A stretch of 64,000 nt of DNA from SZUA-365 sp049663345 (GTDB lineage Bacteria; Bacteroidota; Ignavibacteria; SZUA-365). The notes below the pieces were generated by a model that saw only the letters and a program-made list of their open reading frames with translations, was not told where the DNA came from and ran no database searches. Position numbers and translations under genes: made by a program. Position 1 is the first letter of the stretch, and each line of letters starts with the position of its first letter. Below are positions 53,146 to 62,600 of this stretch, one piece after another. The DNA lies in assembly GCA_049663345.1 (NCBI GenBank), contig JBATDG010000108.1:1-64000 (forward strand), in the 5' to 3' direction.

Positions 53146-53976
53146 ATGAGAATTCCATTATACCGAGCAATACATCTTGCACTGATCAATGTGCTTCTCG
53201 TCGGCTCACTCGTTTCCTGCAGCGATGACAACGGCGACGGCCCCGTAGATTTGAATCTGGATCTTGCGCTGATACCAGCCGGGAGCTTTACGATGGGCGA
53301 TCAGGCCGGCGACGGCCAGCCGAATGAAAAGCCAAACCGCGTCGTATCGCTCAATGCGTTCTACATGGGAAAGCATGAGATCACGCAGCGTATCTACCAG
53401 GAAGTGATGGGAGAAAATCCCAGTTTGAATAAAGGAGACAACCGTCCTGCGGAAAACCTGACCTGGTTCAAGGCACTGGAATTCTGCAACAATCTCTCCA
53501 CGCGGATGGGCTTCGACCCATGCTATAGCGACATCAATGGGAATGTCACTGTCAACATGAATGCCAACGGCTACCGTTTACCTACGGAGGCCGAATGGGA
53601 ATACGCATGCAAAGCCGGAACGACCACAACCTATTACACGGGCAGCACAAAAGCGGACCTCGCCCGGGCGGCGTGGTACACAGGAAATGCCGGAGGGGCG
53701 CCGCATGACGTCGGGGCGCTTCAGGCCAATAGTTTCGGACTGTTTGATATCCTTGGCAATGTGAATGAGTGGTGCTGGGATTGGTTCTTATCCGATTACT
53801 ACAAGAACGGTGAAAACAATAACCCGCTCGGACCTCCCTCAGGATCTGAGCGCGTGTGCCGCGGCGGGTCCTATTTTGTCTTTGAGTACGGATGCCGCTC
53901 TGCATTTCGGTCAATGCTCAAACCGAGTATCCCGAGCCGCGACATCGGATTTCGCGTTGTGCGAAAAGCTATTTGA
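53146..53976 (+). CDS. SUMF1/formylglycine-generating-enzyme-like lipoprotein
   Basis: 276 residues. Lipoprotein signal (about 1-25; LVGSLVSC, Cys at 25), then an FGE/SUMF1-type domain (about 40-275) with IPAGSFTMGDQ, MGKHEITQ, GYRLPTEAEWEYACKAG, GNVNEWCWDWF and RVCRGGSYFVFEYGCRSAFR. By eye, one of the two catalytic cysteines of true formylglycine-generating enzymes is replaced (GGSYFVF instead of the Cys-bearing GGSYMC-type), so an inactive or T9SS-associated (GldK/PorK-like) structural role is more likely than sulfatase maturation. AAGG precedes the ATG. Confidence 0.8.
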   Translation: MRIPLYRAIHLALINVLLVGSLVSCSDDNGDGPVDLNLDLALIPAGSFTMGDQAGDGQPNEKPNRVVSLNAFYMGKHEITQRIYQEVMGENPSLNKGDNRPAENLTWFKALEFCNNLSTRMGFDPCYSDINGNVTVNMNANGYRLPTEAEWEYACKAGTTTTYYTGSTKADLARAAWYTGNAGGAPHDVGALQANSFGLFDILGNVNEWCWDWFLSDYYKNGENNNPLGPPSGSERVCRGGSYFVFEYGCRSAFRSMLKPSIPSRDIGFRVVRKAI

Positions 53977-54100
53977 CTCATCCCTGTTTCAGGCGCATCC
54001 ACCGGGTAAGGATAATCACATTGATTTCAACCGACCCATTGCTTACACTTACGCTTGCTTATTATCCCGCTAATGATCATCTGCGATAGAGGCTGTTTTT

Positions 54101-55702
54101 ATGTTCAAGCAGAAATTTTCCGTGATCAGTGTTTTTGTGCTCACCGTCTTCGGCATCCTTATGGGCACGCAGATTCGTGCCATTTCCGAAGACAACATCT
54201 ACGAACAATTCAATAAGTTCAAGGATGTGCTTAACTACACCCAGAAATACTATGTAGACGAAGTGAAGGTGGGCGATCTTGTGACGCATGCCATCGAAGG
54301 CATGCTCAAGTCGCTGGACCCGCATTCCGTTTACATCAGCCCCAAGCAGCTTGAAAAAGTGCAGGAGGACTTCAAGGGCAGCTTTGAAGGAGTCGGCATT
54401 GAATTTCGCATAGTGAATGACACGATTACTGTCGCGAATGTGATTTACGGCGGACCCTCGGAAAAAGTCGGCATGCTTGCCGGCGATAAAATCGTTGTCA
54501 TCGATGGCGAATCCGCGGTCAAATTTCAGAACGAAGACGTGCAGAAGCGGCTTCGCGGCGAGAAGGGTACAAAGGTCGTCGTCGGTGTTATCCGTTCCGG
54601 TATCACCACGCCGATCGATATTACCATCTACCGCGACAAAATCCCGCTCTACAGTGTGAATGCTTCGTTCATGCTTGAAGACGGTGTCGGCTACATGAGC
54701 ATCAATCGCTTCGCAGCGAATACATACGATGAATTCCTCGCAGGACTTCGCGACATGAAGGCCAACGGAATGACCAAGCTCGTACTCGATCTTCGCGGAA
54801 ACCCGGGCGGATATCTTGAACAGAGCTTCCGGATGGCGAATGAGTTCCTCAAGCGCGGTGAGAAAATTGTGTACACAAAGGGACGCCGCACGGACTTCGA
54901 TGAGAACTTTGTCGCAACGGGCGGCGGTGAATTCCAGGATATTTCACTTATCCTGCTCATCAGCAACGGCAGCGCCTCGGCCAGTGAAATTGTTGCGGGC
55001 GCAGTACAGGACCATGACCGCGGCCTCATCGTCGGAGAGACATCTTTCGGCAAGGGCCTCGTTCAGCGTCAGTTTGAACTTGCCGATGGTTCTGCCTTCC
55101 GTCTCACCACGGCCCGCTATTACACGCCGAGCGGGCGCATCATACAGCGTGCCTACGGTGCAAGCGATGAAGAATATTACAGCGACGCCTACAACCGGGA
55201 CGAAGAGGCCGGAGACAATATTCAGCATACGGAAGAGGCCGACAGTACGAAGCCGAAATACAAGACAGATGGTGGCCGCGTCGTGTATGGCGGCGGGGGC
55301 ATCACTCCGGACTATATCGTGCCTTACGCAAATCTGAAGCCGTATGCCGCGCACATGCGCGTTCATATTTTTGAATTTACGACCGCATATCTCGACAAGG
55401 CCGGTGCGAAGCTTCGGACGCAGTACGAGAAAGCCGACGCCAGTAAATTCGCTCGTGACTTCCAGGTCAGCGATGGCATGATGAATGACTTTATCGAATT
55501 TGGTAAATCTCGTGGCGTGGAATTCAAGCAGGATGAATACGACGTGGACAAGGACTGGATGCGGGCTTCGATCGAAGCACAGATCGGCCGTACGCTCTAT
55601 GGCAACGAAGGATCGTTCCGAGTTCTGCTTGAAGTGGATCCTCAGTTCCAGAAGGCCATGATGCTTTTCCCGGAAGCGAAGAAAATCTCCGGATTGCGTT
55701 GA
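54101..55702 (+). CDS. Carboxyl-terminal processing protease (S41 family)
   Basis: 533 residues. N-terminal membrane segment or signal (about 5-28), helical region (FKDVLNYTQKYYVDEV), PDZ domain (about 80-170; GVGIEFRIVNDTITVANVIYGGPSEKVGMLAGD), and the S41 catalytic core with VLDLRGNPGGYLEQSF, LILLISNGSASASEIVAGAVQD (Ser nucleophile) and GETSFGKGLVQRQ (Lys). CtpA-type proteases trim C-termini of periplasmic proteins. Ends at the hairpin 55736-55770. AGAGG lies ten bases before the ATG. Confidence 0.93.
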   Translation: MFKQKFSVISVFVLTVFGILMGTQIRAISEDNIYEQFNKFKDVLNYTQKYYVDEVKVGDLVTHAIEGMLKSLDPHSVYISPKQLEKVQEDFKGSFEGVGIEFRIVNDTITVANVIYGGPSEKVGMLAGDKIVVIDGESAVKFQNEDVQKRLRGEKGTKVVVGVIRSGITTPIDITIYRDKIPLYSVNASFMLEDGVGYMSINRFAANTYDEFLAGLRDMKANGMTKLVLDLRGNPGGYLEQSFRMANEFLKRGEKIVYTKGRRTDFDENFVATGGGEFQDISLILLISNGSASASEIVAGAVQDHDRGLIVGETSFGKGLVQRQFELADGSAFRLTTARYYTPSGRIIQRAYGASDEEYYSDAYNRDEEAGDNIQHTEEADSTKPKYKTDGGRVVYGGGGITPDYIVPYANLKPYAAHMRVHIFEFTTAYLDKAGAKLRTQYEKADASKFARDFQVSDGMMNDFIEFGKSRGVEFKQDEYDVDKDWMRASIEAQIGRTLYGNEGSFRVLLEVDPQFQKAMMLFPEAKKISGLR

Positions 55703-55735
55703 TCGCATACCGGTGACGCTTTCAGTACATTGGAT

Positions 55736-55770
55736 GAAACGTGGTTTCCAAAGAACCACGTTTCCTTTTT
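55736..55770 (+). terminator. Intrinsic terminator after the S41 protease gene
   Basis: GAAACGTGGTT (55736-55746) pairs perfectly with AACCACGTTTC (55754-55764), followed by CTTTTT. Confidence 0.85.
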
Positions 55771-55795
55771 CAGATCGCCGTTTCTGGTAGGCAAA

Positions 55796-56641
55796 ATGAA
55801 ATCTTTTATCGGCCTGCTGCCGGCCTTGCTGCTGGCAATTCTGCTAACTCTGCTGCCCGGCCCTGCTTCTCTGTGGGGGCAGCAAGGCGACAGGTCCAAT
55901 TTCACTCCAAATGTTCAAGTGTTTCAGAAAGGGGAGGAGCTCGTTTACGAGGTGAGTTATCTCGGGATGGGTCTCGGCAATATTACGACGCGTGTGACAG
56001 CTGTTGACACTGCCAACGGGAAAAATCGTTTCGCCGTCGAATGTCATGTGGTAACTTATCGCGGCGTTCCTTTCGTCACGCTTAATACTCTTTTCCAAAG
56101 CATCATGGGAGATTCTCTGGAATCCGCGTTCTTCCGGAACAAGGAGTATCTTGCCGATGAGTCTGTCTTCAAGTACATCGAGTACACATTTCCAAAAAAC
56201 CGCGATCGCGTCTATATTTCGGAACGGGTGGATCTGCACCCGGAATGGACCAAGCATGACACCCTCTCGCTTGAGGGGAAGCATTGGCAGGATGGACTTT
56301 CCCTGTTCTTCTTTGCAAGGGCATTCTCGCACACTACACAGCAGCGGAATGTCCCGGTGCTCATGTACTACTCCAAAGCGACGACAAGCATTCATTTTGG
56401 CGTCGATAAAGAGGATGAAGACATCGATGCGGTGGATTACGACATTCGCTGCAGGAAGCTGGAAGGCGAAACCGGGTTTACCGGGATTTTCGGCCTTACC
56501 GGCGGATTCGAAGGATGGTTCAGCGACGATGCGGCAGCGGTTCCGATCCACGCGAAAATGCACGTCATTCTCGGGAGCATTCATATCGAATTGGTGAAAT
56601 GGAAGCGCAAGGGCTGGAAGCCGCCCCGTGCCTCAAATTAA
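55796..56641 (+). CDS. DUF3108 domain-containing exported protein
   Basis: 281 residues with a signal peptide (about 1-27) and a DUF3108-type body: FQKGEELVYEVSYLGMGLGNITTRV, then FVTLNTLFQSIMGDSLESAFF, and a lipocalin-like C-terminal half with DDAAAVPIHAKMHVILGSIHIEL. Such proteins are periplasmic and uncharacterised. The ATG at 55796 is chosen because the upstream frame runs through the terminator. The gene starts a block with gamma-carbonic anhydrase, nadC and the Nudix gene. Confidence 0.75.
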   Translation: MKSFIGLLPALLLAILLTLLPGPASLWGQQGDRSNFTPNVQVFQKGEELVYEVSYLGMGLGNITTRVTAVDTANGKNRFAVECHVVTYRGVPFVTLNTLFQSIMGDSLESAFFRNKEYLADESVFKYIEYTFPKNRDRVYISERVDLHPEWTKHDTLSLEGKHWQDGLSLFFFARAFSHTTQQRNVPVLMYYSKATTSIHFGVDKEDEDIDAVDYDIRCRKLEGETGFTGIFGLTGGFEGWFSDDAAAVPIHAKMHVILGSIHIELVKWKRKGWKPPRASN

Positions 56642-56659
56642 CAACTATCGAGGAAGAGC

Positions 56660-57232
56660 ATGATCTACCCCTATGAAGGAATATTCCCGGAAATTCATCC
56701 GAGTGTATTCATGACGGAAGATGTCATTGTGGTAGGCGATGTGCGTATTGCAGAAGACGCAAGCGTGTGGTTCGGAACCGTCATCAGGGGTGACGTTCAT
56801 CGGGTAACCATCGGGGCGCGCAGCAATATTCAGGACAACTGCACACTTCATGTAACCTGGAAAAAATCGCCGCTGAATATCGGCGCTGATGTGACCGTCG
56901 GACATGGAGCCGTGCTTCACGGCTGCACCATAGAGGATTCATGTCTGATTGGCATGGGATCCAAAGTGCTCGACAATGCCGTCATCGGCGCAGAGTCCAT
57001 TGTGGGCGCTGGCGCTGTCGTGCGCGAAGGATTTGAAGTGCCTCCGGGTTCATTGGTAGCTGGAGTGCCGGCGAAGGTGCTTCGTCCACTTTCGGATGAT
57101 GAGCGTGCGGGTTTGCGGCAGTGGGCGAACAACTACATCTACTACGTGCAGCAGTACCGCAAGCACAGGGACCTCGAACGCGGACTGGATTTTCACTCTT
57201 ATCTCGAATACAAACGCACAGGTCGGATATGA
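56660..57232 (+). CDS. Gamma-class carbonic anhydrase family protein (left-handed beta-helix)
   Basis: 190 residues of hexapeptide repeats (V-V-V-G-D-V, I-G-A-R-S-N-I). The zinc-ligand histidines of the family are visible in CTLHVT and VTVGHGAVLHGC. The enzyme hydrates CO2; many homologues (YrdA/PaaY type) have no proven activity. Its stop overlaps the nadC start by four bases. Confidence 0.88.
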   Translation: MIYPYEGIFPEIHPSVFMTEDVIVVGDVRIAEDASVWFGTVIRGDVHRVTIGARSNIQDNCTLHVTWKKSPLNIGADVTVGHGAVLHGCTIEDSCLIGMGSKVLDNAVIGAESIVGAGAVVREGFEVPPGSLVAGVPAKVLRPLSDDERAGLRQWANNYIYYVQQYRKHRDLERGLDFHSYLEYKRTGRI

Positions 57233-58104
57233 GACTTTCGATTCTTCACGACAGCACAATGCTGCAGCGTATTGAAATGGCATTACGGGAGGATGTTGGC
57301 ACTGGTGATATCACAACCGAATGCACCGTCCCTACCGACCTGCAGGGGGAAGGGGTGTTTACCGCCAAGGCCAACGGAATTCTTTCCGGCATGGAGGCGG
57401 CTGCGACTGTGTTTCACCTGGTCGATCAGAATCTCATCATCGACGCCAGGTACACTGATGGCATGCCGGTGCTTCGTGGTGCCGATCTGGCCGTCGTGCA
57501 GGGAAGTATCGCGTCGATGCTCACAGCCGAGCGCGTGGCGTTGAATTTCATGCAGCGCATGTCGGGCATCGCCACAGCGGCAGCGTCATACATGAAGCTC
57601 GTCGAAGGAACAGAACTGCAGATTCTGGATACGAGAAAGACCGCTCCGGGACTGCGTGCCTTTGATAAGCTGGCCGTCAAACACGGGCGCGGAACAAACC
57701 ACCGTTTTGGTCTCGATGACATGGTGCTGATCAAGGACAATCATATCGCTGCAGCCGGGGGACTCAAATCCGCCGTAGATCTCGTGGTCGGCCGGCTTGG
57801 CAGCGACAGGCGAATCAAGGTAGAAGTCGAGGTTGCCGATCTCAATCAGGTCATCGAGGCAATCGCCTGCGAGGGTGTGGATATTATCATGCTCGATAAT
57901 TTTTCCATCGATGAAATGTCAACCGCAGTAAAACTAATCCGTTCGAGAAAGCCGGATGTGAAAATCGAGGCCTCCGGCAACGTCAGCGAACAGACTGTTC
58001 GCACGATTGCTGAAACCGGAGTCGATATGATTTCCGTCGGCGCACTGACCCATTCCGTCCGGGCGCTGGATATTTCATTTAATATTCGTGAACGTCAGGA
58101 TTGA
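57229..58104 (+). CDS. nadC: Nicotinate-nucleotide pyrophosphorylase (quinolinate phosphoribosyltransferase)
   Basis: 291 residues. EDVGTGDITTECTVP at the N-terminus, TAERVALNFMQRMSGIAT, ILDTRKTAPGLRAFDKLAVKHGRGTNHRFGLDDMVLIKDNH-type segments, VEVEVADLNQV and ASGNVSEQTVRTIAETGVDMISVGAL are all typical. It converts quinolinate and PRPP to NaMN for de novo NAD synthesis. ATGA overlaps with both the gene before it, and its stop TGA overlaps the Nudix TTG. Confidence 0.96.
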   Translation: MRLSILHDSTMLQRIEMALREDVGTGDITTECTVPTDLQGEGVFTAKANGILSGMEAAATVFHLVDQNLIIDARYTDGMPVLRGADLAVVQGSIASMLTAERVALNFMQRMSGIATAAASYMKLVEGTELQILDTRKTAPGLRAFDKLAVKHGRGTNHRFGLDDMVLIKDNHIAAAGGLKSAVDLVVGRLGSDRRIKVEVEVADLNQVIEAIACEGVDIIMLDNFSIDEMSTAVKLIRSRKPDVKIEASGNVSEQTVRTIAETGVDMISVGALTHSVRALDISFNIRERQD

Positions 58105-58703
58105 TTTTGGGTTTGCCTTCCCCTCCAGCAGACTATATTCGGCAGAGGCTCGAGCTGGCGGCACGGCGGTCGCAGCATCGCGAGGGCTATCGCCGCGCAG
58201 CGGTGCTCATACCTCTGCTCGATGCAGATGGCGAGTGGGAGGTCCTGCTCACGCGGAGGACCAGTGATTTGCCGCATCATCGGGGCCAGATCGCATTCCC
58301 CGGCGGCAGCCTGGATGCCGGGGAGAATTGCGTGCAGGCGGCTATCCGCGAAGCTAATGAAGAAATTGGCCTGGATCCTGCAAATGTTCAGATCTTGGGC
58401 TGTCATGATGATATCTGGACTCCGAGTGGATTCATCATTTCTCCAGTTATCGGAGTAGTTGCCACCGGGGAGGGACTGAAGCCGAATCCTGCGGAAGTCG
58501 CCCGACTGTTTTACGTCCCGCTCTCATTTTTTGCCGACACAGCGACGGCACAGAGACAAACTCTCATGCACGAAGGCATTGAACGAGAGGTGTATTTCTA
58601 CCAGTGGGGTGGAGAGACGATCTGGGGCGCAACCGCTCTCATGCTGCGCAATCTGCTGGGTTTGCTGGAAATGATCAGCGATGACCAGCAGTCCATTGCC
58701 TGA
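58101..58703 (+). CDS. CoA pyrophosphatase-like Nudix hydrolase (NudL/YeaB type)
   Basis: 200 residues. Nudix box GGSLDAGENCVQAAIREANEEIG (residues about 70-92) is well formed, and the UPF0035 segment LLTRRTSDLPHHRGQIAFPGG just before it is the CoA pyrophosphatase signature. It splits CoA to 4'-phosphopantetheine and 3',5'-ADP. Start is TTG, overlapping the nadC stop (TTGA); other TTG codons at 58107 and 58113 are possible. Confidence 0.88.
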   Translation: MILGLPSPPADYIRQRLELAARRSQHREGYRRAAVLIPLLDADGEWEVLLTRRTSDLPHHRGQIAFPGGSLDAGENCVQAAIREANEEIGLDPANVQILGCHDDIWTPSGFIISPVIGVVATGEGLKPNPAEVARLFYVPLSFFADTATAQRQTLMHEGIEREVYFYQWGGETIWGATALMLRNLLGLLEMISDDQQSIA

Positions 58704-58734
58704 GCATGCATATTTGGAAAGCTGTATAAACGCC

Positions 58735-58761
58735 AAAGAGTCCGCTGATTGCGGACTCTTT
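58735..58761 (+). terminator. Intrinsic terminator
   Basis: AAAGAGTCCGC (58735-58745) pairs with GCGGACTCTTT (58751-58761) around TGATT, 31 bp after the Nudix stop. T-rich tail is short. Confidence 0.8.
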
Positions 58762-58808
58762 GCTGTACTCTTCTTTACCGGAAGAGTGAAAAACTGAATG
58801 CTCTTTGA

Positions 58809-59270
58809 TCAGAAGGGATAAACGATCTGGGCAGTATATGCGGGGCGCTCGGAGCGGAAATCCCATTTGCGAATCAGGGTCTGGCAGAATTTGGCGAGGC
58901 GATCTGAGTTGCAGTGGTCAATCGTCTGATTTACCGCAAAACGGCCCATGCGAGAGTCCTGAAATTCATAAAGTGCCAGAGCAGCGAGAATGCGCATTCC
59001 GCAGTTTTCGTTATTCTTGAGTTTACCCATCAAAGGGATGATGGCATAATCGAAATCGTATTCCGGATATGCGCGCTTCAAATCTACGATGAGCTGCAGG
59101 TGATTTGCCTGAACCTCAAAGGAGGAGCTCTCCAATCCGGCCATGATATTCTTCTTGATGAGTTCCTGACGTTCCGGGGTAAGCGGAGGATGGATAGTAG
59201 AGGCTGAAAGCAAACTCGGAACCGCACAAATCACGAGCATGGCAACGATGGCTGAAATGACCTTTTTCAT
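58809..59270 (-). CDS. Small exported protein, HEAT-like helical repeats
   Basis: 153 residues. Signal peptide (about 1-23, ending LLSAS) then alternating helices (LTPERQELIKKNIMAGLESS, HLQLIVDLKRAYPEY, YAIIPLMGKLKN, GMRILAALALYEF) that look like HEAT-type repeats. No enzyme motif; function unknown. GGAG lies seven bases before the ATG at 59270. It converges on the Nudix gene. Confidence 0.65.
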   Translation of the reverse strand: MKKVISAIVAMLVICAVPSLLSASTIHPPLTPERQELIKKNIMAGLESSSFEVQANHLQLIVDLKRAYPEYDFDYAIIPLMGKLKNNENCGMRILAALALYEFQDSRMGRFAVNQTIDHCNSDRLAKFCQTLIRKWDFRSERPAYTAQIVYPF

Positions 59271-59632
59271 GACTAGCTCCAATTGGAAATATGAGTAAGT
59301 TTATTGCTTGTTGAATGAGAACAGGTGGGTGTACGGGAGGTATTTGCCAGAGTTGCATTCGAAGGGGTAATATTTTCAGGTCATTTTTCCCCGCCCTTAA
59401 TGGCTTCGCCCCTCGTTTCAAGTCAATATGCCGCTGCACCTTTTATAGCACGGGGCACCGGAGATTTAACTGTGAAACAATTATACCCACGGCGTGACGA
59501 GAGCCTGCCGAGTCTGAATCAGCCCGCCGCACAATTTAGTAGGGTGATTTTGACCATAATTTTCAGTATTTATTGTCTGGTGTTTTCAAGCTTTACTGCA
59601 CTCCAATGCAGGACATCTCAATATTATTTTTG
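59271..59632. other. Divergent intergenic region
   Basis: 362 bp between the start of the HEAT-like gene and the start of the giant surface protein. It must contain both promoters. A TTGACC at 59550 is followed by T-rich sequence with TATTGT at 15 bp, only a weak match. No RNA gene, repeat or convincing small ORF is visible. Confidence 0.6.
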
Positions 59633-62600
59633 GTGAAATTGAAGAACCGAATACTGACTCTCCTCCTTATTATGCTGTCACCGGTGCTGTCTCCGATTTC
59701 GCAGATTGCGCAGGCGCAGCTTATCGTTGGCGAAAACACCCCGATCGAAAAACTGGTCCGGAATTACTTTATCGGTGGCGGCGCCCAGGTCAGCAATATC
59801 CGGTACAAAGGGTTCTCCCGGTCGATCGGATATTTTGACGGAACGAAAAGCAATATCGGGATACCGGAAGGCGTGCTTCTTACTACTGGCTGGGTGGGTT
59901 TCGCCGTGGGACCGAATACCGCTGATGACGCTGGCTTCGCTGCGCTTGCACCGGGTGACGTCGACCTCGCCAATATTGTAAATGCTTACACCTTTGATGC
60001 CTGTGTTCTGGAATTTGATTTCGTACCGTACCAGGATACCGTGAGCTTTGAGTATGTTTTCGGTTCGGACGAGTACACCGAATACGTCGATTCGAAGTAC
60101 AATGACGTATTCGCCTTTTTCATCAGCGGTCCGGGTATCACAGGAAAACAGAACATCGCCCTCGTACCCGATACTTCGATTCCAGTCTCAATCAACAATG
60201 TCAACCATCTCCGCAATTCACAGTACTACGTCAATAATTACCTTGGACAAACTGTTGAATATGATGGATTCACTACGGTTCTGAAGGCTAAATCGGCTGT
60301 CACTCCATGTGAAACCTATCGTTTGAAACTCGCAATCACCGACGTTGCAGATCCTGTTTACGACTCGGGAGTCTTTCTCAAGTCTGGAAGTTTTGATGCC
60401 GGCGAAGCATTAAGCGTTCTTGGTGTACGCGACGCCCCGGAGGGTGGTTGTCAACCGGGAATTATAGAAATTCTCCGCGGGGGAAATCTTGATAAGCCGC
60501 TCACGGTCAATCTGCAGGTCGGAGGCACCGCGATCAACGGTACGGATTATACTGCCATCAGCAGCACGATTGTATTTCAGCCCGGGCAGGACACATATGT
60601 AATCCCTATTTTCGCCATCAATGATGGGATTGGGGACAGTGGGGAATGGGTGACGATTTTCATCGACGATCTCTGCAAGACGGGACTCGTGCGCGATTCA
60701 ATTCGAATCTTCGAAGCAGCACCGCTGCAGTTGGTGTTGACCCCCGATACGCTTATCTGTGAAGGGCAATCGATCAACCTGGCAGCAAAGGTTCTCGGCG
60801 GAAGCGGGGTTTTTCTCCACAACTGGGATGACAACGCCGCTTCGGAAGATTTGAACATTAGTGTCAGTCCAGCCGCTACACGCACCTATCGGTTTTCGGT
60901 GCGCGATTCACTCACCGGCTGTGAACTCACGGACAGCGTAGTCGTACGAGTAGACATTCTCCCGAAAATCGATGCGGGTCCGGATACGTTGATTTGTCCC
61001 AATACCGACGTGCTTATCGGCAGGATAGTGACCGGGGCAGTCACGCCCTATACAGTGCATTGGACTCCTGAAACAGGACTCAGCGACCCGTATTCCGAGA
61101 TCCCGATGGCAGCCCCGCTCGTGACCACGAAGTATAAGATGACGCTGCGCACGGAAGCCGGCTGCATAGTGGAAGATGAAGTAACCGTTTCCGTGTCGGA
61201 CCTGGAATTTTGGGCTGGTCCGGATACTACGTTATGCTTCGGAGATTCTGCAGCGATCGGTAATCCCGCGAAGAAGGGACGTCCCCCTTACACGTATCAG
61301 TGGTCTCCATCCTCTGGACTAAGCGATCCCACCTCAGCGACACCGACCGCCTCGCCGGACATGACGACGACCTATCACGTGCTGATGCGCAGCAGCGGCG
61401 GCTGCGAAATTGAAGACAGCGTAACAGTGTTTATCAACCGGATAATTCTTTCCGCCGGGCCCGATAAAAAGATCTGCCGTGGGTCTGCAACTGTGATCGG
61501 CGATACTGCTACGAGTCCCTCGCCGCCGCTGAGATATTTGTGGACTCCCACCATCAGTTTGTCTGATCCGACCAGCCCGACTCCGGTAGCGAATCCGGTA
61601 AATCCGACGGAGTACATCCTGAGAGTGACCGATGCTCGCGGCTGCGTGGCGTACGATACCGTTATCGTAACTGTGAATGAAGTTGAAATTGATGCCGGGG
61701 ATAATCTTGCGATCTGTCCGGGAGAAAGCGTTGAGCTGCAGGGGAGTGTGCGTCGCGGAACCAATCCTTTCATTTGGCGCTGGACTCCGTCAACAAGCTT
61801 GAGCGACACGACGATACGAAATCCCATCGCCTCACCTTCCGTCAGCACCTGGTACAAACTGACGGTCGTTGACGGCAATGGCTGTGTCGATCGCGATTCT
61901 GTTCTGGTCACCGTCTGGCCCCTGACACAGGTGCAGATAGAAGTCGAGGGCAGCGCGGTTCTTTGTGAAGGAGACAGCGTCATTCTTGACGCAGGAGTCG
62001 GATTCCTCTCCTATCGTTGGTCTACCGGCGCAAACACCCAGAAGATCACTGTCCGTGATCCGGGTACCTACATCGTTGATGTTACGACGACTGACAAATG
62101 CAGCGCCGGCTCCGATACAATCACCGTGAGTGTGACCGATAGGCCAGCTCCGGTAATTACCGGACCGCTGACAATTTGTGCGGGAGACTCAGTGCGATTC
62201 TCCGTTACTGATGTTCCCGGCGCTATCTACAACTGGCTGGTCTTCGGCGGATTTATTCTTGAAGGCAACGATACTCACAGCATTGCAGTACGTTGGAACG
62301 ATGCAGGAACCTATCAGGTCAGCATGACGGAATATTTCGGTTCCGCCGCATGCCGGGGCGACACCGTTGTGACAGTAACCGTGCTGGCAGCGCCGAAACC
62401 ATCGATAACACCAGCCGGTGCCTTGAGTTTTTGTGAAGGCGGCAGCGTGCGTCTGGATGCTCCTGCAGGTTTTGCCGGCTACCAGTGGTCAAACGGGGAT
62501 ACGACGCAATCCATCATCGTTTCTCTCGCAGGTACTTATTTCGTGTCTGTGCGCAATTCCATCGGCTGCCAGGGCATCTCTCCGGATGTATTGGTGACTG

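Noticed and set aside
55726..55731. TACATT as promoter for the DUF3108 gene
   Set aside because: It lies upstream of the terminator hairpin at 55736-55770.
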